Assembly: GCF_014042165.1 (NCBI RefSeq)
Contig: NZ_JACDZE010000002.1
Coordinates: forward strand, 214,706-278,705
Reading direction: 5' to 3'
Length of the DNA: 64,000 nucleotides
Origin: Moheibacter lacus
Lineage (GTDB): Bacteria > Bacteroidota > Bacteroidia > Flavobacteriales > Weeksellaceae
The translations under genes and the position numbers were made by a program. Shown here piece by piece: positions 45,348 through 54,023 of the stretch. Below the pieces are notes generated by a model, which saw nothing but the letters and a program-made list of their open reading frames with translations, had not been told where the DNA came from and made no database searches. Numbering within the stretch: position 1 is the stretch's first letter; every line of letters starts with the position of its first letter.

Positions 45348-46670
45348 TTAGTTTTTTAAACCGATTCCATAATAAGTAAAACCTAATTCTTTCAGATAAT
45401 TGGCATCATAAATATTTCGTCCGTCAAAAATCACTTTGTTTTTTAACAATTTCCCCAAAACATCCCAATTCGGTATTCTAAATTCCGACCATTCGGTAAC
45501 GAGTAACAACGCATCTGCATCATTGGCGGCTTCATAGGAATCTTTGCAATATTCCACTTTGTCACCCAAATAAAATTCGCGGGCGTGATCCATTGCAACT
45601 GGATCATAAGCCTTTACTTCTGCACCCAATTTTTTCAATTCGTCGATGATAACCAGTGAAGGTGCTTCGCGCATATCGTCTGTATTGGGCTTAAAACTCA
45701 AACCCAAAAGCGCAAAAGTTTTTCCGGTCAAATCATTTCCGAAATGTTTTTTTACTTTTTCCACCAAAATATGTTTCTGCGCATCATTTACATCTTCAAC
45801 TGCTTGTAAAACCCGCAATTCATAATCGTATTGTTTAGCCGTACGAATGATGGCTTTTACGTCTTTTGGAAAACAAGAACCACCATAACCAACGCCCGGA
45901 TAGATGAATTTATTTCCGATCCTTGGGTCAGACCCTATTCCTCTTCTTACCATATTGACATCGGCTCCTACTCTTTCACACAAATTGGCGATATCGTTCA
46001 TAAAGCTGATTTTGGTTGCCAGCATGGCATTCGCAGCATATTTGGTCATTTCGGCGGACGGAATATCCATATACACAATTCGTTCGCCGCTCAATTGAAA
46101 TGGTTTGTATAATCTTTGCATGATTTTTTGCGCACGCTCGTCTTCTGTCCCGATTACGATTCTGTCCGGTTTCAAAAAATCTTCAACTGCTGCACCTTCC
46201 TTTAAAAATTCAGGATTGGAAGCCACTGAAAAAGCCAAATCTGAATTTCGGTTTTGCAATGCTTTTTCAATTTCTGCTTTTACTTTTACACCTGTTCCAA
46301 CCGGAACTGTACTTTTTGTAGCCACTACCAAATAATCAGACATTTTCTCTCCGACTTCTTTTGCCACACCTAAAACATAACTCAAATCAGCAGATCCATC
46401 CTCACCCGGAGGTGTTCCAACAGCGATAAACACCACTTCGCTTCCTTGAATGGCTTCGCCCAAATCAGTCGTAAATTTTAATCTTCCGTTTTTATGGTTT
46501 CTTACAACTAATTCTTCCAATCCGGGCTCATAAATCGGAATGATTCCATTTCTTAATTTTTCGATTTTTTGTGCATCGATGTCTACACAAACCACTTCTA
46601 TTCCTACATCAGCAAAACAAGTTCCCGAAACCAATCCTACATATCCCGTACCTACAACTGTAATTTTCAT
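45348..46670 (-). CDS. ugd: UDP-glucose 6-dehydrogenase
   Basis: A 440-residue UDP-glucose/GDP-mannose dehydrogenase. The NAD site is [19 protein letters not shown] (4-22), and the catalytic cysteine lies in [10 protein letters not shown]. The third domain starts [25 protein letters not shown]. It oxidises UDP-glucose to UDP-glucuronate, and it is the first gene of the ten-gene polysaccharide operon. The 204-base gap upstream separates it from the divergent panB. Confidence 0.92.
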   Translation of the reverse strand: MKITVVGTGYVGLVSGTCFADVGIEVVCVDIDAQKIEKLRNGIIPIYEPGLEELVVRNHKNGRLKFTTDLGEAIQGSEVVFIAVGTPPGEDGSADLSYVLGVAKEVGEKMSDYLVVATKSTVPVGTGVKVKAEIEKALQNRNSDLAFSVASNPEFLKEGAAVEDFLKPDRIVIGTEDERAQKIMQRLYKPFQLSGERIVYMDIPSAEMTKYAANAMLATKISFMNDIANLCERVGADVNMVRRGIGSDPRIGNKFIYPGVGYGGSCFPKDVKAIIRTAKQYDYELRVLQAVEDVNDAQKHILVEKVKKHFGNDLTGKTFALLGLSFKPNTDDMREAPSLVIIDELKKLGAEVKAYDPVAMDHAREFYLGDKVEYCKDSYEAANDADALLLVTEWSEFRIPNWDVLGKLLKNKVIFDGRNIYDANYLKELGFTYYGIGLKN

Positions 46671-46874
46671 GCGTTTATTTTATGCTTTTTTCATTTGTTT
46701 CATACAACTTTAAAGATTATTTTAATCATTAAGGTTGCATATTATATCAATATTATTTTTACCTAAATTAAAATCTCATGAAATTAATGGAGAATGATTT
46801 AGGAAAAAATTTGGCGATTCAAAAGTAAACAAATCCTATGAATTAACCCTATCTTAGCCGAAATTTAGAAGGCA

Positions 46875-47687
46875 ATGTCTATCAATAAAGAAATAAAAAG
46901 AATCACGACTGAAACCATCAGAAGCATGAAGGGAAAAGAGAAAATCTCCATGCTTACTTCTTATGATTTCACCATTGCGCAAATGGTGGATGCTGGTGGA
47001 ATCGATGCGATTTTGGTTGGAGATTCCGCTTCCAACGTAATGGCAGGTCATGAAACCACTTTACCCATCACACTGGATCAGATGATTTACCATGCACAGT
47101 CTGTCGTCAGAGGAGCAAAAAGAGCGTTGGTCGTTGTCGATTTACCATTTGGAACTTATCAATCCGACCCGCAACGCGCATTAGACTCTGCGGTTCGAAT
47201 CATGAAAGAATCTGGCGCTCACGCCGTAAAATTAGAAGGTGGTAAGGAAATCGAAAAATCGGTTAAACGCATCATCAACGCCGGAATTCCGGTCATGGGA
47301 CATTTGGGTTTAACTCCTCAATCGATTTATCAATTTGGAACTTATAAAGTTAGAGCGAAAGAAGAAGCTGAAGCTCAAAAATTAATAGATGATGCCAAAT
47401 TACTGGAAGATTTGGGTGCATTTTCTGTCGTGATGGAAAAAATCCCTGCTGCTTTGGCCAAAAAAGTGACGGAAAGCATTTCCATTCCGACCATTGGAAT
47501 TGGCGCAGGAGCACATTGTGACGGACAAGTTCTCGTTGTTCACGACATGCTCGGTATGACGCATGAGTTCAGTCCAAAGTTTTTACGTCGCTATTTGAGC
47601 CTTTATGATGAAATCACCGGTGCCGTTCAACAATATGTTCAAGACGTGAAATCTGTAGATTTCCCAAATGAAAATGAACAGTATTGA
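46875..47687 (+). CDS. panB: Ketopantoate hydroxymethyltransferase
   Basis: A 270-residue class I PanB. It shows [49 protein letters not shown], and [21 protein letters not shown], the family blocks with magnesium-binding aspartates. It transfers a methylene group from methylene-tetrahydrofolate to alpha-ketoisovalerate in pantothenate synthesis. It is followed by the pseudouridine synthase gene after 31 bases. Confidence 0.95.
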   Translation: MSINKEIKRITTETIRSMKGKEKISMLTSYDFTIAQMVDAGGIDAILVGDSASNVMAGHETTLPITLDQMIYHAQSVVRGAKRALVVVDLPFGTYQSDPQRALDSAVRIMKESGAHAVKLEGGKEIEKSVKRIINAGIPVMGHLGLTPQSIYQFGTYKVRAKEEAEAQKLIDDAKLLEDLGAFSVVMEKIPAALAKKVTESISIPTIGIGAGAHCDGQVLVVHDMLGMTHEFSPKFLRRYLSLYDEITGAVQQYVQDVKSVDFPNENEQY

Positions 47688-47718
47688 TTTTAGTAATTAG
47701 TAATTAGTTTCTGCTTGT

Positions 47719-48408
47719 TTGAAAACAAAACCCGAAATACTTTTTGAAGACAATCATCTGCTGATCATCAACAAAAAAGCAGGTGAATTGGCGCAAGGTG
47801 ATGCAACAGGTGATATTCCTTTGATTGATTCTTTAAAAGAATTCATTAAAATCCGTGATCAAAAACCCGGTAATGTATTTTTAGGCTTAGTGCATCGTTT
47901 GGATCGTCCAACAAGTGGAATACTCGTCTTTGCCAAAACCGGAAAAGCACTTTCTCGGATGAATGATTTATTCAAAACCCGAGACGTAAAAAAAGCATAT
48001 TGGGCCATCGTGGAAGGAAAACCGGAAAAGGATTTTGAACGACTCGAACAGTATTTGAGAAAAAATCAAAAAAACAACAAGGTCACAGTTTTCACCAAAC
48101 CCACTCCGGAAGCCAAATTGGCGATTCTCGAATACAAACTACTCGGGAATTTGGACAATTATTCGCTGCTTGAAGTGGATTTATTTACAGGACGTTCGCA
48201 TCAAATCCGTTCCCAATTAAGTTTCATAGGAAATCCGATAAAAGGCGATTTGAAATACGGTGCCAAACGCTCCAATCCTAACGGTAGTATTTCGCTTCAT
48301 GCCCGGAAAATCAATTTTATTCATCCTGTAAAAAAGGAAGAAATCACCATCATAGCACCTCCTCCGGTTGATAAAATTTGGCAGGATTGTCTTAAATTTG
48401 CGCAGTAA
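47719..48408 (+). CDS. RluA-family pseudouridine synthase
   Basis: A 229-residue enzyme with the RluA catalytic block VHRLDRPTSGILVFAKT (aspartate in HRLD) and GRSHQIRSQLSFIGNPIKGDLKYG. It isomerises uridine in rRNA or tRNA; the site is unknown. No S4 domain is present. The start is a TTG codon at 47719, just after repeated TAATTAG sequence; no ATG lies upstream in frame. Confidence 0.9.
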   Translation: MKTKPEILFEDNHLLIINKKAGELAQGDATGDIPLIDSLKEFIKIRDQKPGNVFLGLVHRLDRPTSGILVFAKTGKALSRMNDLFKTRDVKKAYWAIVEGKPEKDFERLEQYLRKNQKNNKVTVFTKPTPEAKLAILEYKLLGNLDNYSLLEVDLFTGRSHQIRSQLSFIGNPIKGDLKYGAKRSNPNGSISLHARKINFIHPVKKEEITIIAPPPVDKIWQDCLKFAQ

Positions 48409-48418
48409 AATTCAGAAA

Positions 48419-49288
48419 ATGAAAAGAATTTCTCAGGCCATTTTATACACTTTTTCCCTTTTGCCTTTTTGGGTACTCTATGGTCTTTCTTGGTTCATTT
48501 ACGTGTTGCTCAACTATTTGATCGGCTATCGCCGAAAGGTGATTTATACCAATTTAAAAAATTCTTTTCCTGAAAAATCTGATGCTGAAATCAAATCCAT
48601 TCAAAAAAAATTCTATAAAAATTTTGCAGATTATTTAGTTGAAACCTTAAAGAGTTTTTCTATTTCCAAAAAAGAATTGGACAAAAGACATACTTATTCC
48701 AACTTAGAAGTCTTTGAAACCTGTAAAAAAGAAGGAAAAGATGTGATGCTGATGGCAGGACATAATTTTAATTGGGAATGGTTTGTGGGTTTAGGAAATC
48801 ATTTGGTCACAAAAAATAGATATGCGGTTTACCATAAAGTAAGAAATGACTTTTGGAATGAAATGATCAACGGAATACGAGGGAAATTTGGGACTGTTCC
48901 ACTAGACATGAAAAAAACGGCAAGATTTATTCTCAGTACTACAGATAATGGCGAATATTCTTATTTATTTGTCGCCGATCAAAGTCCTAAAAAGACAAAC
49001 ATCCATTACGATTTAGAATTTCTCAACCAAAATACACCAGTATTTATCGGATTTGACAAAATCGCCATCAAAAAAAACATGGCAGTCGTTTATTGTAAAA
49101 TGACAAAAACCAAACAAGGTCATTACCACACTAGTTTCGAAAGAATTCTTCCGGAAAATGAAAAATTTGAACCTTATGAAACCGTGCATCAATTCTTCCA
49201 TAAATTAGAAAAAACCATACAAGAACAACCGGACAATTGGCTATGGAGCCACAAAAGATGGAAATACAAAAAAGGAATCGACTATTGA
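48419..49288 (+). CDS. Lipid A acyltransferase-like protein (LpxL/HtrB family)
   Basis: From the ATG at 48419 the product has 289 residues. It has an N-terminal membrane helix (LLPFWVLYGLSWFIYVLLNYL), then the LpxL-type motif GHNFNWEW with the catalytic His-x4-Glu pattern, and SYLFVADQSPKK. Such enzymes add a secondary acyl chain to lipid A or related lipids. The frame could start at 48368 inside the previous gene, but the membrane helix fits 48419. It overlaps the next gene. Confidence 0.88.
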   Translation: MKRISQAILYTFSLLPFWVLYGLSWFIYVLLNYLIGYRRKVIYTNLKNSFPEKSDAEIKSIQKKFYKNFADYLVETLKSFSISKKELDKRHTYSNLEVFETCKKEGKDVMLMAGHNFNWEWFVGLGNHLVTKNRYAVYHKVRNDFWNEMINGIRGKFGTVPLDMKKTARFILSTTDNGEYSYLFVADQSPKKTNIHYDLEFLNQNTPVFIGFDKIAIKKNMAVVYCKMTKTKQGHYHTSFERILPENEKFEPYETVHQFFHKLEKTIQEQPDNWLWSHKRWKYKKGIDY

Positions 49289-50286
49289 AAACAGCCGTTG
49301 TCATATTGAATTGGAATGGAAGAAAATTATTGGAAGAATTCATTCCTTCTGTCGTTGAGTTTTCCCAATCAGCTGATCTTTTTGTCATAGACAATGCTTC
49401 TGATGATGATTCGATTGCTTATATTAATGCTAATTTCCCAAAAATTCAAATCATCCAAAACGAAGGTAATTTCGGATATGCAAAAGGATACAATGAAGGA
49501 ATTAAAAAACTTCCCGATTTAAAGAATTATGAAATTCTCTGCTTGCTCAATTCCGATGTTCAGGTTTCGGAAAATTGGTTAGAACCGATCGAAAATCTAT
49601 TCGCTACAAATGCTGAAATTGCCGTGGTTCAACCCAAAATTTTGGATTATAAAAACCCAAATCTATTTGAATACGCCGGCGCCGGTGGGGGATTTATCGA
49701 TAATTACGGCTATCCATTTTGCCGTGGCCGTGTTTTTTGGGATTTGGAAGAAGATAAAGGACAATACGATGATACGATCCAAACTTTCTGGGCAAGTGGT
49801 GCTTGTTTCTTTATCCGAACAGAAGAATTTTTGAATTCAGGCGGATTTGACGAAGGATTTTTTGCGCACATGGAAGAAATCGATCTTTGTTGGCGGATCA
49901 ACAATTACGGAAAGAAAGTTTACTATTGCGGCGCTTCAAAAGTCTACCATCTCGGTGGCGGAACACTTAAAAATTCCAACCCAAAAAAAACCTATCTCAA
50001 CTTCCGAAACAGTTTGTGGATGTTGGTAAAAAATCTTCCAGCTTGGAAAGCTTTTCCGATTGTATTTCTACGACTTAGTTTTGATGGAATTACAGGAATT
50101 GTCTTCTTATTTTATGAGGGATTTGGGCATTTTTGGGCTGTTTTAGATTCCCATTTCGGATTCTACAAAAGATTGTTCCACTATATGAAAATCCGCAAAC
50201 CGGGCATTCAAAAGTATTCTTCAAAACAATTTGTTCCGTATCAATATTTCATTCAGAAACGTAAAAAGTTTTCCGATTTAAAATAA
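49258..50286 (+). CDS. Glycosyltransferase family 2 (rhamnosyltransferase-like)
   Basis: A GT2 protein of about 342 residues. The conserved part begins KTAVVILNWNGRKLLEEFIPS, then FVIDNASDDDS, CLLNSDVQVSENW (NSD) and GGFDEGFFAHMEEIDLCWRI. C-terminal hydrophobic segments (about 250-305) may sit on the membrane. The start is uncertain: ATG at 49237 or 49258, or TTG at 49285 that overlaps the previous stop (TTGA) and begins exactly at the conserved strand. It is probably coupled with the acyltransferase gene. Confidence 0.85.
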   Translation: MEIQKRNRLLKTAVVILNWNGRKLLEEFIPSVVEFSQSADLFVIDNASDDDSIAYINANFPKIQIIQNEGNFGYAKGYNEGIKKLPDLKNYEILCLLNSDVQVSENWLEPIENLFATNAEIAVVQPKILDYKNPNLFEYAGAGGGFIDNYGYPFCRGRVFWDLEEDKGQYDDTIQTFWASGACFFIRTEEFLNSGGFDEGFFAHMEEIDLCWRINNYGKKVYYCGASKVYHLGGGTLKNSNPKKTYLNFRNSLWMLVKNLPAWKAFPIVFLRLSFDGITGIVFLFYEGFGHFWAVLDSHFGFYKRLFHYMKIRKPGIQKYSSKQFVPYQYFIQKRKKFSDLK

Positions 50287-50293
50287 TGTGAAG

Positions 50294-50394
50294 TAAAATT
50301 TAAGGACGACATCTCGACAGCTTCGCTGGTAAGCCCCCGGCTCATGCTCGATGTGACTTTATCAATAAGCATGAAGTAGAATTCTTAAATTTTA
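50294..50394. repeat. Large palindromic element between convergent genes
   Basis: An 11-bp perfect outer stem (TAAAATTTAAG 50294-50304 with CTTAAATTTTA 50384-50394) surrounds a GC-rich core with a second inverted pair (ACATCTCGA near 50310-50318 with TCGATGT near 50348-50354). It probably acts as a bidirectional terminator, and the TCGA-rich core resembles the repeats at 33041-33129 and 62931-63066. Confidence 0.65.
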
Positions 50395-50397
50395 GAG

Positions 50398-50793
50398 CTA
50401 AACCTGCCCCAATTTCGTAGCGATTGTATTGATAAAATTGGTCAATGGACCTTTGGCCATCATTTCGATCATCATGTTGAATTTCCCATCAAAATTCAAA
50501 GAAACATCTGAACTGGAATCGTCCACCGGATCGATGTTAATTGTAAGATAATATTCAAAATTGGGTGAAGGCGATTCAAAAACCAATTGAGAATCTGGAG
50601 TCGATTCCTTTAATTTCATCCCAACTTTTGGCAAACTACCGATCTGCACTGCAAACCCATTACCAGATTCATGAATTTCAAAGGATTTGGTATCGTCCGG
50701 CATCAATTGTCGGTAGTTTTCCATATCGGACAGAAAAACAAACGCCTCTTTTTGGTTTTTGGAAAATCGGGTTTTATCGGTATTTACATTCAT
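50398..50793 (-). CDS. SRPBCC family protein
   Basis: A 131-residue single-domain protein with the helix-grip pattern of the SRPBCC/START-like superfamily (FVFLSDMENYRQLMPD near the N-terminus, a strand-rich middle, and the C-terminal helix GPLTNFINTIATKLGQV). It probably binds a hydrophobic ligand; the role is unknown. It is divergent from the Nudix gene, with 42 bases between start codons. Confidence 0.8.
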   Translation of the reverse strand: MNVNTDKTRFSKNQKEAFVFLSDMENYRQLMPDDTKSFEIHESGNGFAVQIGSLPKVGMKLKESTPDSQLVFESPSPNFEYYLTINIDPVDDSSSDVSLNFDGKFNMMIEMMAKGPLTNFINTIATKLGQV

Positions 50794-50810
50794 TTGAGTT
50801 GTTTTTTAAT

Positions 50811-50818
50811 TATATTTG
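50811..50818 (+). promoter_or_regulatory. Bacteroidota -7 box before the Nudix gene
   Basis: TATATTTG fits TAnnTTTG and lies 17 bases before the ATG at 50836. It supports that ATG as the start, since the longer frame extends back over the SRPBCC gene. Confidence 0.5.
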
Positions 50819-50835
50819 TGAACAAACGTTCCCAA

Positions 50836-51435
50836 ATGTACAAAGTTTTTTACAATGAAAAAGCCTTAATTCTTAGCGAAAAACCTATTTCAAATCTAAA
50901 AAATTTAGCATTTAACAACGAAGGTCAATTTGAAGAAGCATTGGCTTTATTGCGAAATTCCTCCAATACAGAAGTAAACATTTACCACCATAACTTGAAT
51001 AGCCTTTGGGAAAATTTCAAAAATCATTTGGAATATTTAGAGGCTGCCGGTGGTTTGGTTCAAAATCAAAAAAAAGAAATTTTGTTCATCCACCGATTGG
51101 ATAAATGGGATCTACCAAAAGGTAAATTGGAAATTGGAGAAACACCCAAAATAGCTGCTGTACGCGAAGTGGAGGAAGAATGCGGAATCAGCAACTTGAT
51201 TCTAAAAGATTTAATCACAATTACTTACCATATTTATTTTCAAGACAACTTGAAGTTAAAAGCGACGTATTGGTATGAAATGGATTATGATGGAAATGAA
51301 GAATTAATTCCACAAACTGAAGAAGGAATTGGGATAGCCGAATGGAAAAACCAAAGTGAAATTCCTCAAATTCTTCAAAATACCTATGAAAATATCAAAC
51401 TCGTTTTGGAGAAAATCCCCTTAATCAATCAATAA
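50836..51435 (+). CDS. Nudix hydrolase
   Basis: From the ATG at 50836 the product has 199 residues (MYKVFYNEKALILSEKP). An N-terminal region of about 70 residues precedes the Nudix domain, whose Nudix box is KGKLEIGETPKIAAVREVEEECGI. It hydrolyses a nucleoside diphosphate linked to another group; the substrate is unknown. The frame is open further upstream, but this overlaps the SRPBCC gene and the promoter box. It overlaps the lipoprotein gene on the other strand by 15 bases at the 3' end. Confidence 0.9.
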   Translation: MYKVFYNEKALILSEKPISNLKNLAFNNEGQFEEALALLRNSSNTEVNIYHHNLNSLWENFKNHLEYLEAAGGLVQNQKKEILFIHRLDKWDLPKGKLEIGETPKIAAVREVEEECGISNLILKDLITITYHIYFQDNLKLKATYWYEMDYDGNEELIPQTEEGIGIAEWKNQSEIPQILQNTYENIKLVLEKIPLINQ

Positions 51436-51870
51436 TTTCCCGATTCTATCGACCGGACCTATACAACCTGCATCAGACCGATGACAAGTGATACAGCTTT
51501 TCACTACGTTGTTATAGATTTCTTTCCGATTGGGATTTTCCTTTTCAACATTGTGTAAATTTTGAAGATTCAGCAAATAAAGATCAGCCAAACGGTTGAA
51601 TTCCTCATTGCGTTGAAAACTCGGCGTCATTTCTGCAGTATGGATTTTATTGAATTCTTTTGGAAATTCTCCAATTGAATTCCCCTCAAGAACCATAGGT
51701 CTATTTTTCTCCAATTCTGCATACATTTTTTCCATGAGCAAAGCCATGTCCGACATTTCGTAGACTTGCTGAAATGAAGAATTGGTTTCTGTTTTTTCAG
51801 GTTTTTTTTCAGAACAACTCAAAACACAAAAACCAATACTCAAATAAATGATGAAGAGAATACGCATCAA
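51421..51870 (-). CDS. Lipoprotein with a CxxCH heme-binding motif
   Basis: The 149-residue product has a lipoprotein signal (GFCVLSC, cysteine 19). The mature part is helical, and near the C-terminus Cys126-Ile-Thr-Cys129-His130 is a c-type heme attachment motif, in a position similar to cytochrome c-prime-like four-helix proteins. A methionine or histidine second ligand is not obvious. Its start overlaps the stop of the DUF4920 gene (four bases), so they form an operon. Electron transfer in the periplasm is plausible but unproven. Confidence 0.75.
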   Translation of the reverse strand: MMRILFIIYLSIGFCVLSCSEKKPEKTETNSSFQQVYEMSDMALLMEKMYAELEKNRPMVLEGNSIGEFPKEFNKIHTAEMTPSFQRNEEFNRLADLYLLNLQNLHNVEKENPNRKEIYNNVVKSCITCHRSDAGCIGPVDRIGKLLID

Positions 51871-52388
51871 CTCTTTTTCTTGATCAAAACGCCATCGGCA
51901 AGAAAACGGAATTCGACTTTCGGTTCCGTAATTTTTGCGATTTCTTCTTCCGATTTTCCTGCGTCTTTTGCATAATGTTTCAATTCATCCACAGAAGTTT
52001 CGTCTTTGTAGGCATATCCTTTGATGATGGCGTCACTTCCACTTGCGTCCATCGGTACAAAGAATTTATAGTCTTTGAAACGGACAAATGATTCGGATTC
52101 CGGTTTTCCCAAATCCAATTTCATCCAGCAACCTTTGGCTTGACAAACCGAATTGACTTTTCCTTTAAAAGCAATTTCTACAGAATCACCCACGGCCATG
52201 GTTTCATATTTTGCCAACATTTCATCGGCAGTCAATGCGCCTTCGGGTGAAATTTCCGCACCAAAAGATTCATATTGGCTTGCATCTACCCATTCAGTTG
52301 AGGCCGGTTTATCAGCTTCAACTTTGGTTTCTTGCTTACATGAAATAATGGCTGCAGACAAAGCAACTCCCAAAAATATTTTTCTCAT
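51867..52388 (-). CDS. DUF4920 domain lipoprotein
   Basis: A 173-residue lipoprotein (lipobox AAIISC, cysteine 17). The mature part matches DUF4920, with SYESFGAEISPEGALTADEM-type N-terminus, VEIAFKGKVNSVCQAKGCWMKLDLG (a CxxxGCW motif) and FVRFKDYKFFVPMD. The beta-barrel fold may bind a metal, but the function is unknown. The heme-motif lipoprotein gene follows and overlaps. Confidence 0.85.
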   Translation of the reverse strand: MRKIFLGVALSAAIISCKQETKVEADKPASTEWVDASQYESFGAEISPEGALTADEMLAKYETMAVGDSVEIAFKGKVNSVCQAKGCWMKLDLGKPESESFVRFKDYKFFVPMDASGSDAIIKGYAYKDETSVDELKHYAKDAGKSEEEIAKITEPKVEFRFLADGVLIKKKS

Positions 52389-52441
52389 TTTAATTGGTTT
52401 ATTGATTAATGCTCACAAATATAAATGTTTAATTTCATAAA

Positions 52442-53914
52442 TCAATTGCTCCCGATAAAAGCATCGATGGCTTCATTTAACTGTTGATTTTGAAGCTTTT
52501 TCAAATATCTTTTCGGATGAGCCGCTCTTTCAGAACAATTTTCCATGCCACAATTTTCACAAGTCACCGCCACTTTTTTCACCGGAATTTTGGGATCTTT
52601 CAGGAACTTTATTTTCTTTTGGGCAGCTTCCAGTTTCACACCAAGCGTCACACTTCGCAAAAGATCCGAATTAAATGGATCTACTGTCGCAGAGGAAATT
52701 ACAAAATATTCGTTCTGATTTTGAAAAGGGTAAACCGAAATCTGAGCATCCAAAAGATGGGATTTTTCATCTTTTACTTTTTCAAAATCTTGTAAAACCC
52801 GCACCGAAACCCAACGACGGCAATAATGTTCATCCGATTCGTTGGCATGTGGCGATTGATGTTGGTTCAAATGCAATTCTTTAGTCAATTTATAACTATC
52901 CGTTCCCACTTTATAGGACAATCTCAAGAAAAACAAATCGTTGATTTTAAAATGTTTAGCAAAAAGATTGGTCATGCGTTGGTAAATCGTTTCGGGCGAT
53001 TCGGTATATTTTCTCATTACATTTTCAAAAATCTCCGGATTAAATCGATTGATATCAAACATTCGGTTCATATCCCTGACCAAATTCTCTTCGGGCAATA
53101 AAATAGCACCGGCAAAATAAGAAGCATAAAAATTATTCAGCAATTGATCAAAACTTTCAAATTTCGCCCATGAAAAAGTCAGCAATCTTTCTTCCAATTT
53201 CAAATAATTATACCCCAATTCTTTGGCGAGAATAAACCGAATTTGATTCAGGTCAGCCGAATTATTGATGTACAATTCTTTGTTTTTCGGTTTATAAATA
53301 GATCTTAAGGTTTGCAATTCTGAACTGAAATCTTCAAAAATAATTTGGTATCCAAATTCTTCTTTGAGAATTTCCAGCATCCAATCCTCGTTGATTTCAT
53401 CTTTTTCATCGATCAAATAAGCTTTCATGAAATTTTTGGCTGCCGCTTCGATTTCCGGAAAATAATTATCGTTGGCTTCTTGATAGGAACGAAGCGCAGC
53501 AAGGAAAAAACTTTCACGCGTCAGATTGTAATTGTTCCCAATTTCGATCATGGTAGAAATAAAAGCATTCACCTTGGAAGGCGCATTGGAAATGATTTCA
53601 ATCAAATCTCTTTCTTCGATCCCAAACAATTCAAATGGAATTTCTTTTAACAGTTTTGACTGGAGAATGCCCGAAATCGGTGCCAGATTTTTATCCAATT
53701 TTAAAGAAACCAAATCTTCATAAGAAACTTCTAGTGATTCAGCCAACAAGATAATTTTATCGGTCTTTGGATATTTTTTCCCTTTTTCTATTTCGTTCAA
53801 ATAAGATTTGGACAAACCGGATATTTTACCCAACTGAAACAAGGACAAACCTTTATCGGTACGGATTTGTCGCAATTTCAAACCAAAAATCAATTTCACA
53901 TATTCCTCTTCCAT
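52442..53914 (-). CDS. XRE/ImmA-IrrE family regulator, probable RamB-like regulator of aceBA
   Basis: A 490-residue regulator. Residues 8-62 form an XRE helix-turn-helix (LRQIRTDKGLSLFQLGKISGLSKSYLNEIEKGKKYP). The middle (about 185-330) resembles the ImmA/IrrE domain, but the zinc HExxH is degenerate (AKELGYNYL). The C-terminus is a DUF2083-like domain with a cysteine cluster CENCGMENCSERAAHP. This layout is that of the short-chain fatty acyl/RamB regulators, which control glyoxylate-shunt genes in actinobacteria. It is transcribed away from aceB, with 109 bases between them. Confidence 0.9.
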   Translation of the reverse strand: MEEEYVKLIFGLKLRQIRTDKGLSLFQLGKISGLSKSYLNEIEKGKKYPKTDKIILLAESLEVSYEDLVSLKLDKNLAPISGILQSKLLKEIPFELFGIEERDLIEIISNAPSKVNAFISTMIEIGNNYNLTRESFFLAALRSYQEANDNYFPEIEAAAKNFMKAYLIDEKDEINEDWMLEILKEEFGYQIIFEDFSSELQTLRSIYKPKNKELYINNSADLNQIRFILAKELGYNYLKLEERLLTFSWAKFESFDQLLNNFYASYFAGAILLPEENLVRDMNRMFDINRFNPEIFENVMRKYTESPETIYQRMTNLFAKHFKINDLFFLRLSYKVGTDSYKLTKELHLNQHQSPHANESDEHYCRRWVSVRVLQDFEKVKDEKSHLLDAQISVYPFQNQNEYFVISSATVDPFNSDLLRSVTLGVKLEAAQKKIKFLKDPKIPVKKVAVTCENCGMENCSERAAHPKRYLKKLQNQQLNEAIDAFIGSN

Positions 53915-53977
53915 CGAAATTTATTTTACACAAAGTTGAAAAAAAATTTGGAAATTAAAAACGAAAAGTTATAATTT

Positions 53978-53991
53978 AGCGAACGTTCGCT
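53978..53991. promoter_or_regulatory. Perfect 14-bp palindrome in the regulator-aceB intergenic region
   Basis: AGCGAACGTTCGCT is a perfect palindrome between the XRE-regulator and aceB genes, 32 bases before the aceB start. A TATAATTT sequence (-7-like) ends just before it, so a bound protein could block or move RNA polymerase. It is the best candidate operator for the divergent regulator. Confidence 0.5.
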
Positions 53992-54023
53992 GTTTAATAT
54001 TAATCCGCTTAAAATTAAAAATT

